Assembly: GCF_004135585.1 (NCBI RefSeq)
Contig: NZ_CP035501.1
Coordinates: 1,289,001 to 1,353,000, forward strand
DNA: 64,000 nucleotides
Direction of reading: 5' to 3'
Source of the DNA: Sphingosinicella sp. BN140058
Lineage (GTDB): Bacteria; Pseudomonadota; Alphaproteobacteria; Sphingomonadales; Sphingomonadaceae
The notes under the pieces were generated by a model. It was not told where the DNA came from. It saw only the letters and a list, made by a program, of their open reading frames with translations, and did no database searches. Below are positions 51,479 through 60,264 of this stretch, piece after piece. Within the stretch, counting starts at the first letter, position 1. Each line of letters starts with the position of its first letter. Position numbers and translations under genes: made by a program.

Positions 51479-53509
51479 ATGCGTGCCCTGCTCCTTCCGT
51501 TCCTCCTGACCTCCACCGCTGCCGTTGCCCAGGCCGACCAGCGGGAGATCGTCGTCACCGGCCGCGGCCTCCAACCCGCCGCAGGCGAGGAGGTGTTCGA
51601 TACCGTTATCCTTGACCGGAGCCGCTTGCAGACCAGCGCCTCCAACCGGCTCGAGGATCTGCTCCGCGACGTGCCCGGGTTCCAGCTCTTCCGCCGCTCC
51701 GACGCGCGCAGCGCCAACCCGACCAGCCAGGGGGCGACCCTGCGGGCGCTCGGCGGCAATGCGTCGAGCCGGGCGCTGCTGATCCTCGACGGCGTGCCGC
51801 AGACCGATCCGTTCGGCGGCTGGGTGAGCTGGCCCGCTTACGATCCGCAGCGCCTCGGCGAGGTGCGGGTGACCCGCGGCGGCGGCAGCGGCGCCTACGG
51901 GCCGGGCGCGCTCGCCGGCACCATCGAATTATCGAGCGCCGACCCGATCGAGGGACTCACCGCCGACGTCGCGTATGGCAGCCGCGACAGCGTCGACGCG
52001 CATGCCGGCCTCGGACTTGCCGCCGGTGGGGGCTTCGTCACCGTCGCGGGCGCTTATGCCCGCGGCGACGGCTTCGTGCCGATCGTGCGCGAGGATCGCG
52101 GCGCCGTCGACCGCCCTGCTCCCTACGAGCAAGCGGGCCTGGCCGTGCGTGCGGTCGCACCGCTCGGCAACGAAGTCGAGCTGCAGGCGAGCGGGCTCGT
52201 CTTCCGCGACGAACGCGAGCGCGGCACCTTGTACAGCGGCATCCTGACCAAAGGCGCCGATGCCTCGCTGCGGCTGGTCGGACGGCGCTGGACCGCGCTC
52301 GCCTACCTCCAGACCCGCGACTTCACCAACAGCTTCGCCAGCGTCGCTGCCGGCCGCAACGCGGTCAGCCAGGCGTCCGAACAATATTCGGTGCCTTCGA
52401 CCGGGCTCGGCGCACGGGGCGAATGGCGGCCGGAGATCGGCGCGATCGACCTTCGTCTCGGCGCGGACTGGCGGGCGACGATCGGCGAGACACGCGAACT
52501 CTATTCGTTCGTCGCCGGTGCCGGCACCCGCGGCCGCGTCGCCGGCGGGCGCACCGACACGGTCGGCGGCTTCGCCGAGGCGAGCTGGCGGACCGATGCG
52601 CTCACCCTGACCGCAGGTGGCCGCATCGACCGTTGGTGGATTACGAACGGTGTGCTGGGCGAGCGCGTGCTCGCCACCGGGCAGCAGCTCACCGACACGG
52701 ACTTTGCCGATCGTTCCGGCTGGGAGCCGACCGGCCGCGCCGGCATCGCGTTCCGTCCGGGCGCCGGCATCACCCTGCGCAGCGCCGGCTATCTCGGCTG
52801 GCGATTGCCGACCCTGAACGAGCTCTACCGCCCGTTCCGCGCCGGCACCGATGCGACCGCGGCCAATGCCGAGCTCGACCCCGAGCGGCTGAAGGGCGTC
52901 GAGGCTGGTATCGACTGGGAACCGGCGAAGCGCGTCCGCATCGGCGCCACCCTGTTCGCCAACCGCCTCGACGATGCGATCGCCAACGTCACCCTCGGCC
53001 GCGGCCCCGGCACCTTCTCCGGCGTCGGCTTCGTCGCCGCCGGCGGCGAATATCGTCAACGGCAGAATCTGGAGTCGATCACGGCCCGCGGCCTGGAAGT
53101 GGACGCGTCGGCCCGCCTGGGTGCCTGGTCGCTGGCGGGCGGCTGGTCGTGGGTCCACGCCCGGGTAGAGGCCGACGGATCGGCAGCGCCACTGGATGGG
53201 CTGCGTCCCGCCCAGACGCCCAAGCACATGCTCTCGGCCACGCTCGGCTGGGACGGCGGCGCCGGGCGGAATGCAAGCCTCGCAGCGCGGTGGGTGAGCC
53301 GGCAATATGAGGACGATCTCAACAGCCAGAGCCTGCGCGGCGCCTTCACCCTCGATGCGGCGGCGGCGTGGCCGCTGACCCGGCACCTGTCGCTGCAGGC
53401 GCGCGCGGAGAACCTTACCGACGCCCGCGTCGAGGCGGCGATCAGCAGCGACGGCATCGTCGAACGCGCCACCCCGCGCACCCTGTGGATCGGTCTACGG
53501 CTGCGCTAG
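51479..53509 (+). CDS. TonB-dependent outer-membrane receptor
   Basis: 676 residues. Signal peptide MRALLLPFLLTSTAAVAQA, then a TonB-box-like REIVVTGRGLQ and the plug (RLEDLLRDVPGFQLFRRSDA, then QGATLRALGGNASSRALLIL, DGVPQTDPFGGW, GSGAYGPGALAGTIEL). The barrel continues to RTLWIGLRLR at the C-terminus, which lacks the usual terminal Phe/Trp. The size is like BtuB and other vitamin or metal receptors. Upstream there are only about 37 bases after the terminator, too little for a cobalamin riboswitch. It converges with the minus-strand membrane protein gene two bases away. Substrate unknown. Confidence 0.88.
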   Translation: MRALLLPFLLTSTAAVAQADQREIVVTGRGLQPAAGEEVFDTVILDRSRLQTSASNRLEDLLRDVPGFQLFRRSDARSANPTSQGATLRALGGNASSRALLILDGVPQTDPFGGWVSWPAYDPQRLGEVRVTRGGGSGAYGPGALAGTIELSSADPIEGLTADVAYGSRDSVDAHAGLGLAAGGGFVTVAGAYARGDGFVPIVREDRGAVDRPAPYEQAGLAVRAVAPLGNEVELQASGLVFRDERERGTLYSGILTKGADASLRLVGRRWTALAYLQTRDFTNSFASVAAGRNAVSQASEQYSVPSTGLGARGEWRPEIGAIDLRLGADWRATIGETRELYSFVAGAGTRGRVAGGRTDTVGGFAEASWRTDALTLTAGGRIDRWWITNGVLGERVLATGQQLTDTDFADRSGWEPTGRAGIAFRPGAGITLRSAGYLGWRLPTLNELYRPFRAGTDATAANAELDPERLKGVEAGIDWEPAKRVRIGATLFANRLDDAIANVTLGRGPGTFSGVGFVAAGGEYRQRQNLESITARGLEVDASARLGAWSLAGGWSWVHARVEADGSAAPLDGLRPAQTPKHMLSATLGWDGGAGRNASLAARWVSRQYEDDLNSQSLRGAFTLDAAAAWPLTRHLSLQARAENLTDARVEAAISSDGIVERATPRTLWIGLRLR

Positions 53510-53510
53510 C

Positions 53511-54317
53511 TCAGCCGAGACCCTTGATCACCGAGTCGACGGTCACCGCGACGTTGTTGACCGGGCGGACCTTCTGGCTCTCGGACGTCCAGCCGAAGCT
53601 TCGTCGATAGTCGAGACGGTCGAAGACGTAGACTGGCCTCGACACGAACAACTTCGGGTCCTCGTCTCCCGAAAGCTCGAAAAAGGCGACGGGCACCGCG
53701 ATGCACTCGCCGGCCTTGAGGGCGCCGAGCTTGACCGCCGCGCTGCCCGGGCTGGCATCGCCGAGGACGCCGCTGATGCCGATGAAGGCTTCATAATCGG
53801 GCGGCCCGCGATCCGCCGGGGCCGGGATTGCGGGGCCTTGAGAATCGCGGCTGAACGGATTGGCCAGGCGCTGGCCGCGCAGCACGACGTCGCGGGCGAG
53901 CGCGGCGCCGTCGTTGCGAATGACGATGTAGACGACGGAGCCCTCCCGCGACAGCGGTGCGCCGTTGGCAAGCCGGGCGCGGGCGGGGCCGGCTCCTTTG
54001 ACGCCCTGGGCGGCGAGATAGGCGGTGCGCAGTTCGTTATCGAGGATCCCGCATTTGTACGGCTCCAGCCGGCCGGTGCGCTTGACCTGCTCCAGGTCCG
54101 GATCGCCGTCCTGCTCGGCCATGCGCGCCGGCACGATCAGATATTGCTCGGACAGCAGGGCGCGCTCGCCGAAGAATTCCGCATAGGCCTTGTGCGCGCC
54201 GACGCCGGCGTTGATCAGCAGCGACAGCGCGCTGACGATTACCAGCAGCGGATGGTTCTCGATCGCCGCCTTGAGGCCGCCGCCGCCGCCCGCCTTGCCC
54301 GTTGGCTTGCGTGCCAC
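53511..54317 (-). CDS. Membrane-anchored protein, unknown function, in the P450 operon
   Basis: 268 residues. A basic Gly-rich N-terminus (KPTGKAGGGGG) is followed by one membrane helix (LLVIVSALSLLINAGVGA), then an extracytoplasmic domain with beta-strand character (VVYIVIRNDGAALARDVVLR, then LKAGECIAVPVAFFELSG). No family recognised. It lies six bases after the stop of the P450 gene in the same direction, so it is probably the third gene of the di-heme/P450 operon. Confidence 0.65.
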   Translation of the reverse strand: MARKPTGKAGGGGGLKAAIENHPLLVIVSALSLLINAGVGAHKAYAEFFGERALLSEQYLIVPARMAEQDGDPDLEQVKRTGRLEPYKCGILDNELRTAYLAAQGVKGAGPARARLANGAPLSREGSVVYIVIRNDGAALARDVVLRGQRLANPFSRDSQGPAIPAPADRGPPDYEAFIGISGVLGDASPGSAAVKLGALKAGECIAVPVAFFELSGDEDPKLFVSRPVYVFDRLDYRRSFGWTSESQKVRPVNNVAVTVDSVIKGLG

Positions 54318-54323
54318 CGTTGC

Positions 54324-55568
54324 TCAGGCCGCCCAGCGCAGCGCATAGTGTTCGGGGACGCCGCCCTGATAGACGATCGGCCCTTCCTGGCGGATGTCCG
54401 GCAGCAGCAGCACCTGGCGGACGATTTCCGGCACCATCACCGAGGCAATCGCACGGCCGAGGCATTCATGATGTCCGTAGCCCAAAGTGAAGGTCTGGTA
54501 GAGGCCGCGGCGGCTGTCGAACTCGAGCGGGTTGGCGGTGCCGGCCGCATCGAACATCGCCGCATGGGTGCAGGCCATCACCGTCGTGCCCGGCTTCACC
54601 TCGACCGCGTGCGGCGTATCCCCGGCGAGTATGGTGGGCGTGTGGCAGGTGCGGAAGAAATAGGGAAAGGCCGGGTTGAAGCGCAGCGCCTCGAACACGA
54701 AGCCGTCGAACGCCTTGGCATCGCCCGACCGCGCCGCCGCCTTGGCGCGCTCCAGCACGTCAGGGCGGGACAGCAATTCGGCGAGGGCATTGTTGACGAC
54801 GTGCGAGGTCGTCTCGACTGCGCCGATCAGCAGCCCGCCGGCGTTGAACAGCACCTTCTTCAGCGGGAATTTGACGCCTTTCGAGAAGGACAGCCGCACC
54901 AGCCGCGACACCGAATCCTGACGATCGCCGCCGAACTTCACCTGCAGCACCCGCTTCAGCAGCACCCGCCCGATGTAGAAAGCGAGATGAATGTTGGCGC
55001 GCTTGCGCTCGGCGACGATGTGATCGGGATCGGGGGTGACGTCGCGGTCGAACGGCTGGTTGTGAAACGCATCCTGCTGGTTCCAATAGGACCATTCGGT
55101 CAGCTTCTTCGCATTGCCGCCCTGGAAGCCGAAGAATTCCTGGACGAGCGAGACCGGGACGGCACGAGTCAGCGCCTGCGGCGCGTCGATCGCTCCCTGC
55201 CCCTCGCGCAGCAAGGCGGCGGCGCGTTCGCCGACGAACTTGCGCATCGCCGGCAGATCCTCGAAATCGAGGATCGACTTCATGATCGACTTTTCCCGCC
55301 AATGATCGGCAGTATCGTCCTGCGCCATGAAATAGTCGCCCTGCTTGGGCTTGTAGAGATCGACTCCGAAATCGTTCCAGCGGCTGAGCACGAGGGTGCA
55401 ATCGACGAAGCGGGTGATGAACACCATGTCGTCGGGAAGCTGCAGCACCGGCCGTTCGCTCTGCAGCTCGGCGAAGAAAGGCTGACGCTCGCGCATCATC
55501 AGTTCGCGCACCAACGGCCATTTGTCCGCGGCGGGCGCCGCGTCGATCATGTTGAGAAACTTCCCCAC
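54324..55568 (-). CDS. Cytochrome P450
   Basis: 414 residues, soluble bacterial class. The heme-ligand loop is FTLGYGHHECLGRAIAS with Cys369. The I-helix oxygen-activating motif is GAVETTSHVV and the K-helix E-x2-R is FEALRFNP. No ferredoxin or reductase gene is adjacent. It follows the di-heme cytochrome c gene by 11 bases in the same direction, an unusual partner because the di-heme protein should be outside the cytoplasm. The substrate is unknown; several sphingomonad P450s oxidise terpenes or alkyl chains. Confidence 0.92.
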   Translation of the reverse strand: MGKFLNMIDAAPAADKWPLVRELMMRERQPFFAELQSERPVLQLPDDMVFITRFVDCTLVLSRWNDFGVDLYKPKQGDYFMAQDDTADHWREKSIMKSILDFEDLPAMRKFVGERAAALLREGQGAIDAPQALTRAVPVSLVQEFFGFQGGNAKKLTEWSYWNQQDAFHNQPFDRDVTPDPDHIVAERKRANIHLAFYIGRVLLKRVLQVKFGGDRQDSVSRLVRLSFSKGVKFPLKKVLFNAGGLLIGAVETTSHVVNNALAELLSRPDVLERAKAAARSGDAKAFDGFVFEALRFNPAFPYFFRTCHTPTILAGDTPHAVEVKPGTTVMACTHAAMFDAAGTANPLEFDSRRGLYQTFTLGYGHHECLGRAIASVMVPEIVRQVLLLPDIRQEGPIVYQGGVPEHYALRWAA

Positions 55569-55579
55569 CCGAACCCCCT

Positions 55580-57415
55580 TCAGAGCGTCTTCAGATATTC
55601 GACCAGCGCGCGCCGCTGATCGTCGTTGAGCTTGTCGACGCCGTAGACGTGGCCGCTGTTCGAATTGCCGCGGAGCGTGGTGTCGAAGCGGAAGCTGTTG
55701 CCGGGCGCGGCTGCATCCTGGCGGTAGCCGACATTGGCGACGTCATATTCGCGCGTGCCGAGCTGGAAGCTCTTCGGCCGGTCGGCGGGCGCCCGCATCA
55801 GATCGAACAGGCTCGGCACCGAGCCGTTGTGGAGATAGGGCGCCGTCGCCCAGACGCCGTCGAGTGGACGTCCCTTGTACGCGAAGGGCGGCACCGCGTT
55901 GATGTTCGGGTTGTTGGCCGCGTAGCATTTTTCCAGCCGCGCCTGATCGGGATCGACAGTCGCCGTCTCGATCTGCGGCGGAATCCGGAAGCCGATGAAG
56001 GTGGTGGCGATGATCTCGGCGATCTGCTTCCACTTGGCGAGAAGCGCCCCCTTCACCGTGGTCGCCAGCATCGAGGCGAGCGGTGCCGTCTCGCCATAGG
56101 GATCACCGTTGATATAGCCCTGCTTGCGGCCTTGCAGACGCCCGGTCTTGGCCTGGTACGTGATCGCGTTGCAGGCCATCCACGGATCGGTGTTGTTCGC
56201 CGCCTGGGGGCCACCCGGGCGAAGCGGAGTCATCGTCACCTTGTAGACGGAATCGCCCTGGGGCGGCGTGATGTGGCAGGCGTCGCAATTGAGCTGGTCG
56301 AACAGGTCTCGCCCGCTCGCCGCCATCGCCTGGCGCTGGGCCGCGCTGACGGCGGGATCGTCGAAGCTGGCAGGCCATTTCGGCGCCTTGGCGTGGCGCA
56401 GCTGGACTTCGAGCCAGTCCAGATTGGTGACGTTGAGGCTGGACGGAAAGCCGCCCATCGACGGCATCGGCTTGACGATGACGTCGCCGAACACGCCGAT
56501 CACTTCGCCGGCGTTGCGGCCGATTGCGCCGAAATCGACATAGCGGTCGCCGCCGAGGCCGATCCGGCCGCTGGTGACGATGCCGTTCCACTGGAGGCGG
56601 TCCTGCCGGTAGATGTCCCACAGGAAGGGATAGCTGACCGGCGCATCGGAGCTGTTGGCGGTCTGGCCCGGCGCATCGGCGAGCAGGGCCACCTTGTTGA
56701 AGATATGGCCGAAGGCGTCGAGGCGGGCGAAACCGTAGCGGATCGGCGCCTGGGCGGCACCGCCATTGTTCATCCGGTCGATCGCCGCCTGCCATTTGAT
56801 CAGCGCATCGAGCGCCTGGGTCAGCATCGCGCGGTTGGCGGGATTGTCCTCCTTCAGGACCTTCTTAGCGAAACGATCGAATTTCGCGGCATCGTTCCGG
56901 GTTGCGACCAGGGATCGATCGAGCGCCTCGATGAAGCTCTGGAAATCGAGCAGGCTCGGGCCGCCGTCGATGACGTGGAGCTCGCCCTTGTAGCTCAGCT
57001 GGGCGGTGTGGCAGGCCGAGCAATTGAGGCCGATCCACGGCTCGTCCTTCTTCTGGCCCTGATACCAGCGAAGCTTGCTGAAGGTCAGGCCTTCGTCATT
57101 CTGCTTGTCCACCGCGAAGCCGGCCGGAAGCGCATCCTTGCGCGTCAGAAAGCGGAAGCTTTCCAGATTGGCGTCATCGCGGAACGGCCGTTCGCTCTCG
57201 GCCTGCTCGAGCGCGTTGAACCATTCGAACGGCATCAGGCGGGAGCCCTGGGTCGCCTCATACCATTTGGTGCGGCCTGCTTCGGTCCATCCGGTGTCGG
57301 TGAAGTCCGGGCCCGGCGGAAGTGGCTTGCCGTCCGGTTTGCAGGCGACTGTGCCCGCCAGCAAAGCCGTTGAAAGAAACAGGCACGCGACACGTACTCT
57401 TCCGGTGGAAATCAT
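55580..57415 (-). CDS. Di-heme cytochrome c (peroxidase/RoxA-like)
   Basis: 611 residues. A lipoprotein-like signal (FLSTALLAGTVACK, Cys25) precedes a large domain with two CxxCH sites: LNCSACHTA (Cys132, Cys135, His136) and LNCDACHIT (Cys377, Cys380, His381). The C-terminal part has WATAPYLHNGSVPSLFDLM and VGYRQD-type strings, as in the di-heme peroxidase/MauG/RoxA superfamily. It is longer than bacterial cytochrome c peroxidase (about 330) and near the size of rubber oxygenases, but no function is proven. ATG 57415 has a GGAAG site. It is first in an operon with a P450 and a membrane protein. Confidence 0.85.
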   Translation of the reverse strand: MISTGRVRVACLFLSTALLAGTVACKPDGKPLPPGPDFTDTGWTEAGRTKWYEATQGSRLMPFEWFNALEQAESERPFRDDANLESFRFLTRKDALPAGFAVDKQNDEGLTFSKLRWYQGQKKDEPWIGLNCSACHTAQLSYKGELHVIDGGPSLLDFQSFIEALDRSLVATRNDAAKFDRFAKKVLKEDNPANRAMLTQALDALIKWQAAIDRMNNGGAAQAPIRYGFARLDAFGHIFNKVALLADAPGQTANSSDAPVSYPFLWDIYRQDRLQWNGIVTSGRIGLGGDRYVDFGAIGRNAGEVIGVFGDVIVKPMPSMGGFPSSLNVTNLDWLEVQLRHAKAPKWPASFDDPAVSAAQRQAMAASGRDLFDQLNCDACHITPPQGDSVYKVTMTPLRPGGPQAANNTDPWMACNAITYQAKTGRLQGRKQGYINGDPYGETAPLASMLATTVKGALLAKWKQIAEIIATTFIGFRIPPQIETATVDPDQARLEKCYAANNPNINAVPPFAYKGRPLDGVWATAPYLHNGSVPSLFDLMRAPADRPKSFQLGTREYDVANVGYRQDAAAPGNSFRFDTTLRGNSNSGHVYGVDKLNDDQRRALVEYLKTL

Positions 57416-57849
57416 CTTCCATCCCCCCTTCAACGCCTCGGTTCGCCGCAGGCCCCGTGCGACGTCCAACTCGAATGTGCCTCAATATCGGACGCGCGCC
57501 AAGTGCCCGCGCGCAGATCGCACCAAAGCGGAGCTAAAGTTTTGTGTCGCCACCGATTTTCACCGCGGAAGACGCAGGCTCCAAGCTATCTGTTATTGCG
57601 AGACCTCATTGCGGATCTGCCGAGTCGGTGGATGTCCAATGAAATGCGTCGCGTTACATCGGAAATCGATGCGTCACTGATCCTACGACAAGCGCCGCTC
57701 CACTTGATGCCGGGAGGCTGCCGACTTGCCAAAGCCGGCCGCTTCACCGCATCCGCGGGAATCGTCCCGAACTGCGACAGCGTGCCAAAGGGGGCTTGGC
57801 GGGACAGCGCAACAGGCAGAAGGGAGCCTCAGACACGAGGAAGACCCTG
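57416..57849. other. Divergent upstream region, no supported gene
   Basis: It lies between the di-heme cytochrome gene (minus) and the L,D-transpeptidase gene (plus). It is locally richer in A+T near 57535-57620, where promoters are likely. Frames here lack start signals. GAGGAAG near 57836 is the ribosome-binding site of the next gene. Confidence 0.45.
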
Positions 57850-58542
57850 ATGCTCACCCGCCGCCTGTCTCCGAAGCTGATCCTGTTCGCAGGGATGACC
57901 AGCTTTCTCGCGGCCGCGCCGGCGCCCGCGCCCGGCGAGCGGCACGATAGCCGGCGTGCCGTCGCGGTGCATGCCGCACCGGCAGCAAAGCCGAGCGCGA
58001 CACCCCCGGCCGGATTGCAGTTGCGGGCCCGGCGCCCCGATCCTGCCGCCCCGCCGGAGCCGGTCGCGCTCGCCCCGCCGGCGGCCCCGATATTCGCGGT
58101 ACGCTCCATCCTCGCGCTCGATCACCCGCTGGCGGCCGGAGACTATGCGTGGAGCGACGAGGGCGTTCCCGAGGGCCCGCTGACCATCGTCGCGGATCTC
58201 GCCGCCGAGAAGCTCTACGTCTATCGCGGCGGCATCGAGATCGGCCGAACCTCGATGATCAGTGGCTGGGGCGACAAGCCGACGCCGCTCGGCGTGTTCC
58301 CGATCCTGGAAAAGGACCGCGACCACGTCTCCAACATCTACGATGCGCCGATGCCGTTCATGCTCCGCCTCACCTGGGACGGGATCTCTATCCATGGCAG
58401 CGTCGTCAGCGACGATTATGCGACCCACGGCTGCCTCGGCATTCCCGACGAATTTGCCGCCACTTTGTTCGCGCAAGCGAAGAGGGGCGATTACGTGCTG
58501 GTCACCCGCGGCTGGAAGGCAAACGGCGCCGGCCGCGCTTGA
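57850..58542 (+). CDS. L,D-transpeptidase (YkuD domain), secreted
   Basis: 230 residues. A signal peptide (LILFAGMTSFLAAAPAPAP) and a Pro/Ala-rich linker lead to a YkuD domain: LTIVADLAAEKLYVYRGGIE, MISGWGDKPTPLGVF, and the catalytic SIHGSVVSDDYATHGCLGIP with the nucleophile Cys in THGC. It cross-links peptidoglycan or attaches proteins to it in the periplasm. I start at ATG 57850 because GAGGAAG lies just upstream and the signal peptide begins there. It precedes the MntP gene in the same direction by 96 bases. Confidence 0.88.
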   Translation: MLTRRLSPKLILFAGMTSFLAAAPAPAPGERHDSRRAVAVHAAPAAKPSATPPAGLQLRARRPDPAAPPEPVALAPPAAPIFAVRSILALDHPLAAGDYAWSDEGVPEGPLTIVADLAAEKLYVYRGGIEIGRTSMISGWGDKPTPLGVFPILEKDRDHVSNIYDAPMPFMLRLTWDGISIHGSVVSDDYATHGCLGIPDEFAATLFAQAKRGDYVLVTRGWKANGAGRA

Positions 58543-58638
58543 TCGTACGGGCATCCGGCGACACCGCGATCGCCCCAGGTGGAAATCGCGCGACGACCCC
58601 TCTATAGCGTTAGTGGATATCGGGCGGCGGGGTTCGGC

Positions 58639-59205
58639 GTGACGTTTACGACATGGTTGATGCTGGTGGCGCTCGCCGGGGCGCTGGCCGCCGACGCGTT
58701 CGCGGTCGCCTTGTGCCAGGGAGCGGTCGCCCGTCCGGGGCTTCGTGGCGCGGTCCGCATCGGGGCTGCGTTCGGTGCGGCGCAGGCATTGATGCCGTTG
58801 CTCGGCTGGTCGCTCGGCATCGCCTTCGCCTCCGCGATCCGGGACGTCGACCATTGGCTGGTCTTCGGTCTGCTCAGCGTCCTCGGCCTCAAGACGCTGA
58901 AGGAAGGGCTGAGCGACGGCGAGTCCGATTGCCGCACCCTTTCGGGCTGGACCCTGCTCGGCGCAGCCGTTGCGACCAGCATCGACGCGGCGGCGGCGGG
59001 CGTCACCCTGCCCTCGCTCGGCACCCACGTCATTCTCGCCTGCGCCGTGATCGGCGGCGTCACCCTCGGTCTTTGCGCGGCCGGTGTCTTCCTGGGCGCG
59101 GCCGGTGGGCAGAAGCTGGGCAAAAAGGCCGAGATCATCGGCGGTCTGGCCCTGCTGCTGATCGGAACGAAGGTTCTCGTCGAGCACGTCTTCTTCGGCG
59201 GCTGA
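58639..59205 (+). CDS. mntP: MntP-like manganese efflux pump
   Basis: 188 residues from GTG 58639, where similarity to the family begins (TFTTWLMLVALAGALAADAF). Six membrane helices in two related halves carry the acidic motifs ADAFAVAL and ATSIDAAAAGV. GLKTLKEGL and LGKKAEIIGGLALLLIGTKV are also typical. It exports Mn(II) from the cytoplasm. An in-frame ATG at 58579 adds 20 residues without membrane character. No Mn-sensing yybP-ykoY riboswitch is recognisable in the 96 bases upstream. Confidence 0.85.
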   Translation: MTFTTWLMLVALAGALAADAFAVALCQGAVARPGLRGAVRIGAAFGAAQALMPLLGWSLGIAFASAIRDVDHWLVFGLLSVLGLKTLKEGLSDGESDCRTLSGWTLLGAAVATSIDAAAAGVTLPSLGTHVILACAVIGGVTLGLCAAGVFLGAAGGQKLGKKAEIIGGLALLLIGTKVLVEHVFFGG

Positions 59206-59224
59206 CCGCGTAACGATCGAGTGC

Positions 59225-59252
59225 TTGCATAGTTATGCACGAAGTTGCATAG
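59225..59252. promoter_or_regulatory. Candidate ArgR operator (ARG box) upstream of argC
   Basis: TGCATAGTTATGCA (59226-59239) is an imperfect palindrome, and a further half site TTGCATAG lies at 59245-59252. Spacing and A+T content resemble paired ARG boxes. The operon it precedes contains argR, so autoregulation by arginine is likely. The site is only 10 bases before the argC start. Confidence 0.6.
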
Positions 59253-59262
59253 CGCCACCCCC

Positions 59263-60264
59263 ATGATTCGTACAGCCATCCTAGGAGCCTCGGGCTTCGT
59301 CGGTGCGGAGCTGCTCCGCCTTTGCGCTTCGCATCCGGAGCTCGAGCCCGTTCGCCTGTTCGGCGACAGCCAGGCCGGGCTCCGCCTCGACGCCGTCCAC
59401 CCGCAGCTTGCGCTCGCTTATCCGGATCTCCTGGTCGAGCGCTACGCCCCGGAGCTGCTGGCGGGGGTCGATCTCGTCTTCGCGGCCCTGCCGCACGGCC
59501 ATTCGCAGCGTGTCGCACCGGACGTGATCGCGCGCGGCATCCCGTTCGTCGATCTCGGCGCGGATTTCCGGCTGTCCAGCGCGGACGAATACCGGACGTG
59601 GTACAAGGAAGAGCATCAGGCGCCGGAGCTGCTCTCCCGCTTCGTCTACGGCATTCCCGAGCTGCACCGCGACGCGATCGCCGGATCGAAGACGGTCGCC
59701 GCGGCCGGCTGCTATCCGACGTCGGCGATCCTCGCCCTGCGGCCCTTAATCGACCTGGTCGACCCGACGACGATCGTGGTCGATGCGGCATCCGGCGTCA
59801 GCGGCGCCGGCAAGGGCCTGAAAGACGAAACCCACTTCAACACGGTGGACGAGAATTTCACCGCCTACGGCCTGCTCGGCCATCGGCACACCGCCGAAAT
59901 GGAGATGGCGCTCGATGCGCGGGTTCTGTTCACGCCGCACCTCGCGCCGATGAACCGGGGGATTCTCGCCACCTGCTACGCGACGGCCAAGGGACCCTGC
60001 GATCCACTCGCGGCGTTGAAAGAGGCTTATGCAGGCGAGCCCTTCATCCATGTGTCGGAACGCGCGCCGTCGACCAAATGGACGCTCGGTTCGAATGCCG
60101 TCCATCTCACCGCCCGCTACGACGAACGCACCGGCCGGGTGCTGGCGATCGCAGCGCTCGACAATCTCGTGAAAGGAGCCGCGGGACAGATGATCCAATG
60201 CGCCAACCTGATGCTCGGCCTCGATGAAGCGGCCGGTCTCGCCAAGGTCGGGATCTGCCCGTGA
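59263..60264 (+). CDS. argC: N-acetyl-gamma-glutamyl-phosphate reductase
   Basis: 333 residues. The NADP-binding start is IRTAILGASGFVGAELLRL. The catalytic Cys is in AAAGCYPTSAIL, and HRHTAEMEM and HLAPMNRGIL follow. It reduces acetylglutamyl phosphate in step three of arginine synthesis. ATG 59263 is the first ATG in frame; a TTG six codons earlier is less likely. The gene heads the operon, and its stop overlaps argJ (GTGA). Confidence 0.95.
   Translation: MIRTAILGASGFVGAELLRLCASHPELEPVRLFGDSQAGLRLDAVHPQLALAYPDLLVERYAPELLAGVDLVFAALPHGHSQRVAPDVIARGIPFVDLGADFRLSSADEYRTWYKEEHQAPELLSRFVYGIPELHRDAIAGSKTVAAAGCYPTSAILALRPLIDLVDPTTIVVDAASGVSGAGKGLKDETHFNTVDENFTAYGLLGHRHTAEMEMALDARVLFTPHLAPMNRGILATCYATAKGPCDPLAALKEAYAGEPFIHVSERAPSTKWTLGSNAVHLTARYDERTGRVLAIAALDNLVKGAAGQMIQCANLMLGLDEAAGLAKVGICP

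Noticed and set aside
58543..58638. yybP-ykoY manganese riboswitch before mntP
   Set aside because: The conserved paired elements could not be found in the 96 bases; the call would be guesswork.
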